Part shown: positions 63,896 to 64,000 of the stretch, in pieces
How positions within the stretch are numbered: position 1 is the first letter of the stretch
Layout of the letters: each line of letters opens with the position of its first letter
DNA from: Ruegeria arenilitoris
GTDB taxonomy: Bacteria > Pseudomonadota > Alphaproteobacteria > Rhodobacterales > Rhodobacteraceae
Assembly (NCBI RefSeq): GCF_013032445.1
Contig: NZ_WQCA01000007.1
Span: 62,001-126,000 of the forward strand
Reading direction: 5' to 3'
Length of the DNA stretch: 64,000 bases
The notes under the pieces: model-generated
What the model was told of the DNA's origin: nothing
What the model saw: only the letters and a program-made list of their open reading frames with translations
Database searches by the model: none
Position numbers and translations under genes: made by a program

Positions 63896-64000
63896 AGGAC
63901 AGGATCGAAACCAAACGAATGTAGGCGCGACCGACCGTGTTTAGCAGTGAACTGTCGCTGAGGTACATGATCACGTCCGCCTGTCCGTTCAGTTGAAAGC
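63885..64000 (-). CDS. HlyD-family secretion protein, C-terminal end (cut by window)
   Basis: The last 38 codons of a gene that runs past the right edge of the window. They read FQLNGQADVIMYLSDSSLLN, then TVGRAYIRLVSILSYAY and a TGA inside the start of the DUF2955 gene. The GQADV and the aromatic-rich YIRLVSILSY end match the C-terminus of HlyD-like adaptor proteins that pair with DUF2955. The rest of the gene is outside the window. Confidence 0.7.
   Translation of the reverse strand, partial: FQLNGQADVIMYLSDSSLLNTVGRAYIRLVSILSYAY

Noticed and set aside
45451..64000. A second copy of the tRNA-Gln 3' end as right attachment site.
   Set aside because: No second copy of GGTTCGAATCC or CACCCCAGCCA was seen by eye in the rest of the window, so the island boundary cannot be placed; it may lie outside or be lost.
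1..64000. CRISPR arrays or large tandem repeats.
   Set aside because: No regularly spaced repeats were seen anywhere in the window.

Overview
The window looks like chromosomal DNA of a marine alphaproteobacterium of the Roseobacter group (Rhodobacteraceae). The basis is gene content and style: a B12-dependent class II ribonucleotide reductase, short-form HisG with HisZ, an xdhABC set joined to a BMP-type purine/nucleoside ABC importer, a GcvT-fused dimethylglycine/sarcosine dehydrogenase-like enzyme, several DUF families common in this group, moderately high GC and GTG starts. No rRNA, CRISPR array or complete insertion sequence was seen; there is one tRNA gene.

Layout. 0-9.7 kb is an accessory stretch of small stress and ion-homeostasis genes (LysR regulator, EF-hand protein, SPW membrane protein, CBS protein, ZntB-like transporter, MFS exporter, ribbon-helix-helix protein, Dps, coiled-coil protein, DUF2254 protein) with gene-poor gaps. 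9.8-20.4 kb is core housekeeping: nrdJ, DUF1489, hisG-hisZ-hisS, slyX, two small secreted proteins and dnaE. 20.7-30.1 kb is one purine module: xdhA-xdhB-xdhC overlap and run into an ABC ATPase, two permeases and a BMP lipoprotein, closed by a strong terminator. 30.2-45 kb holds a DHA2 exporter facing a HlyD/DUF3302 pair, an FAD oxidase with a DUF938 methyltransferase, an AhpD-like protein, the GcvT-fused dehydrogenase, a conserved unknown gene broken by one base in a run of eight C, a FAD-linked oxidase, gamma-glutamyltransferase, a 2-hydroxyacid dehydrogenase, an SH3 protein and ferritin.

At 45.38 kb a tRNA-Gln(TTG) gene marks the edge of a genomic island. Directly behind it lies a decayed tyrosine integrase, then an intact 1749-residue protein that joins a DEDDh 3'-5' exonuclease, a RecQ-type helicase and a UvrD-type helicase in one chain. 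Behind that, on the other strand, are abutting fragments of four unrelated genes: the C-terminal end of a probable SAVED-domain (CBASS) effector, a LysR effector-binding domain, the C-terminal half of a TRAP DctM permease with its terminator, and the N-terminus of an IS3-type transposase. The SAVED remnant beside the exonuclease-helicase fusion makes this a plausible anti-phage defence locus, and it is the most interesting part of the window.

55-64 kb carries an SLC13 permease, an ABC membrane half without its ATPase, a secreted DUF3604 protein, a DUF1963 protein, and a DUF2955/HlyD efflux pair cut by the window edge. A degenerate repeat of about 80-110 bp occurs near both ends of the window in opposite orientations.
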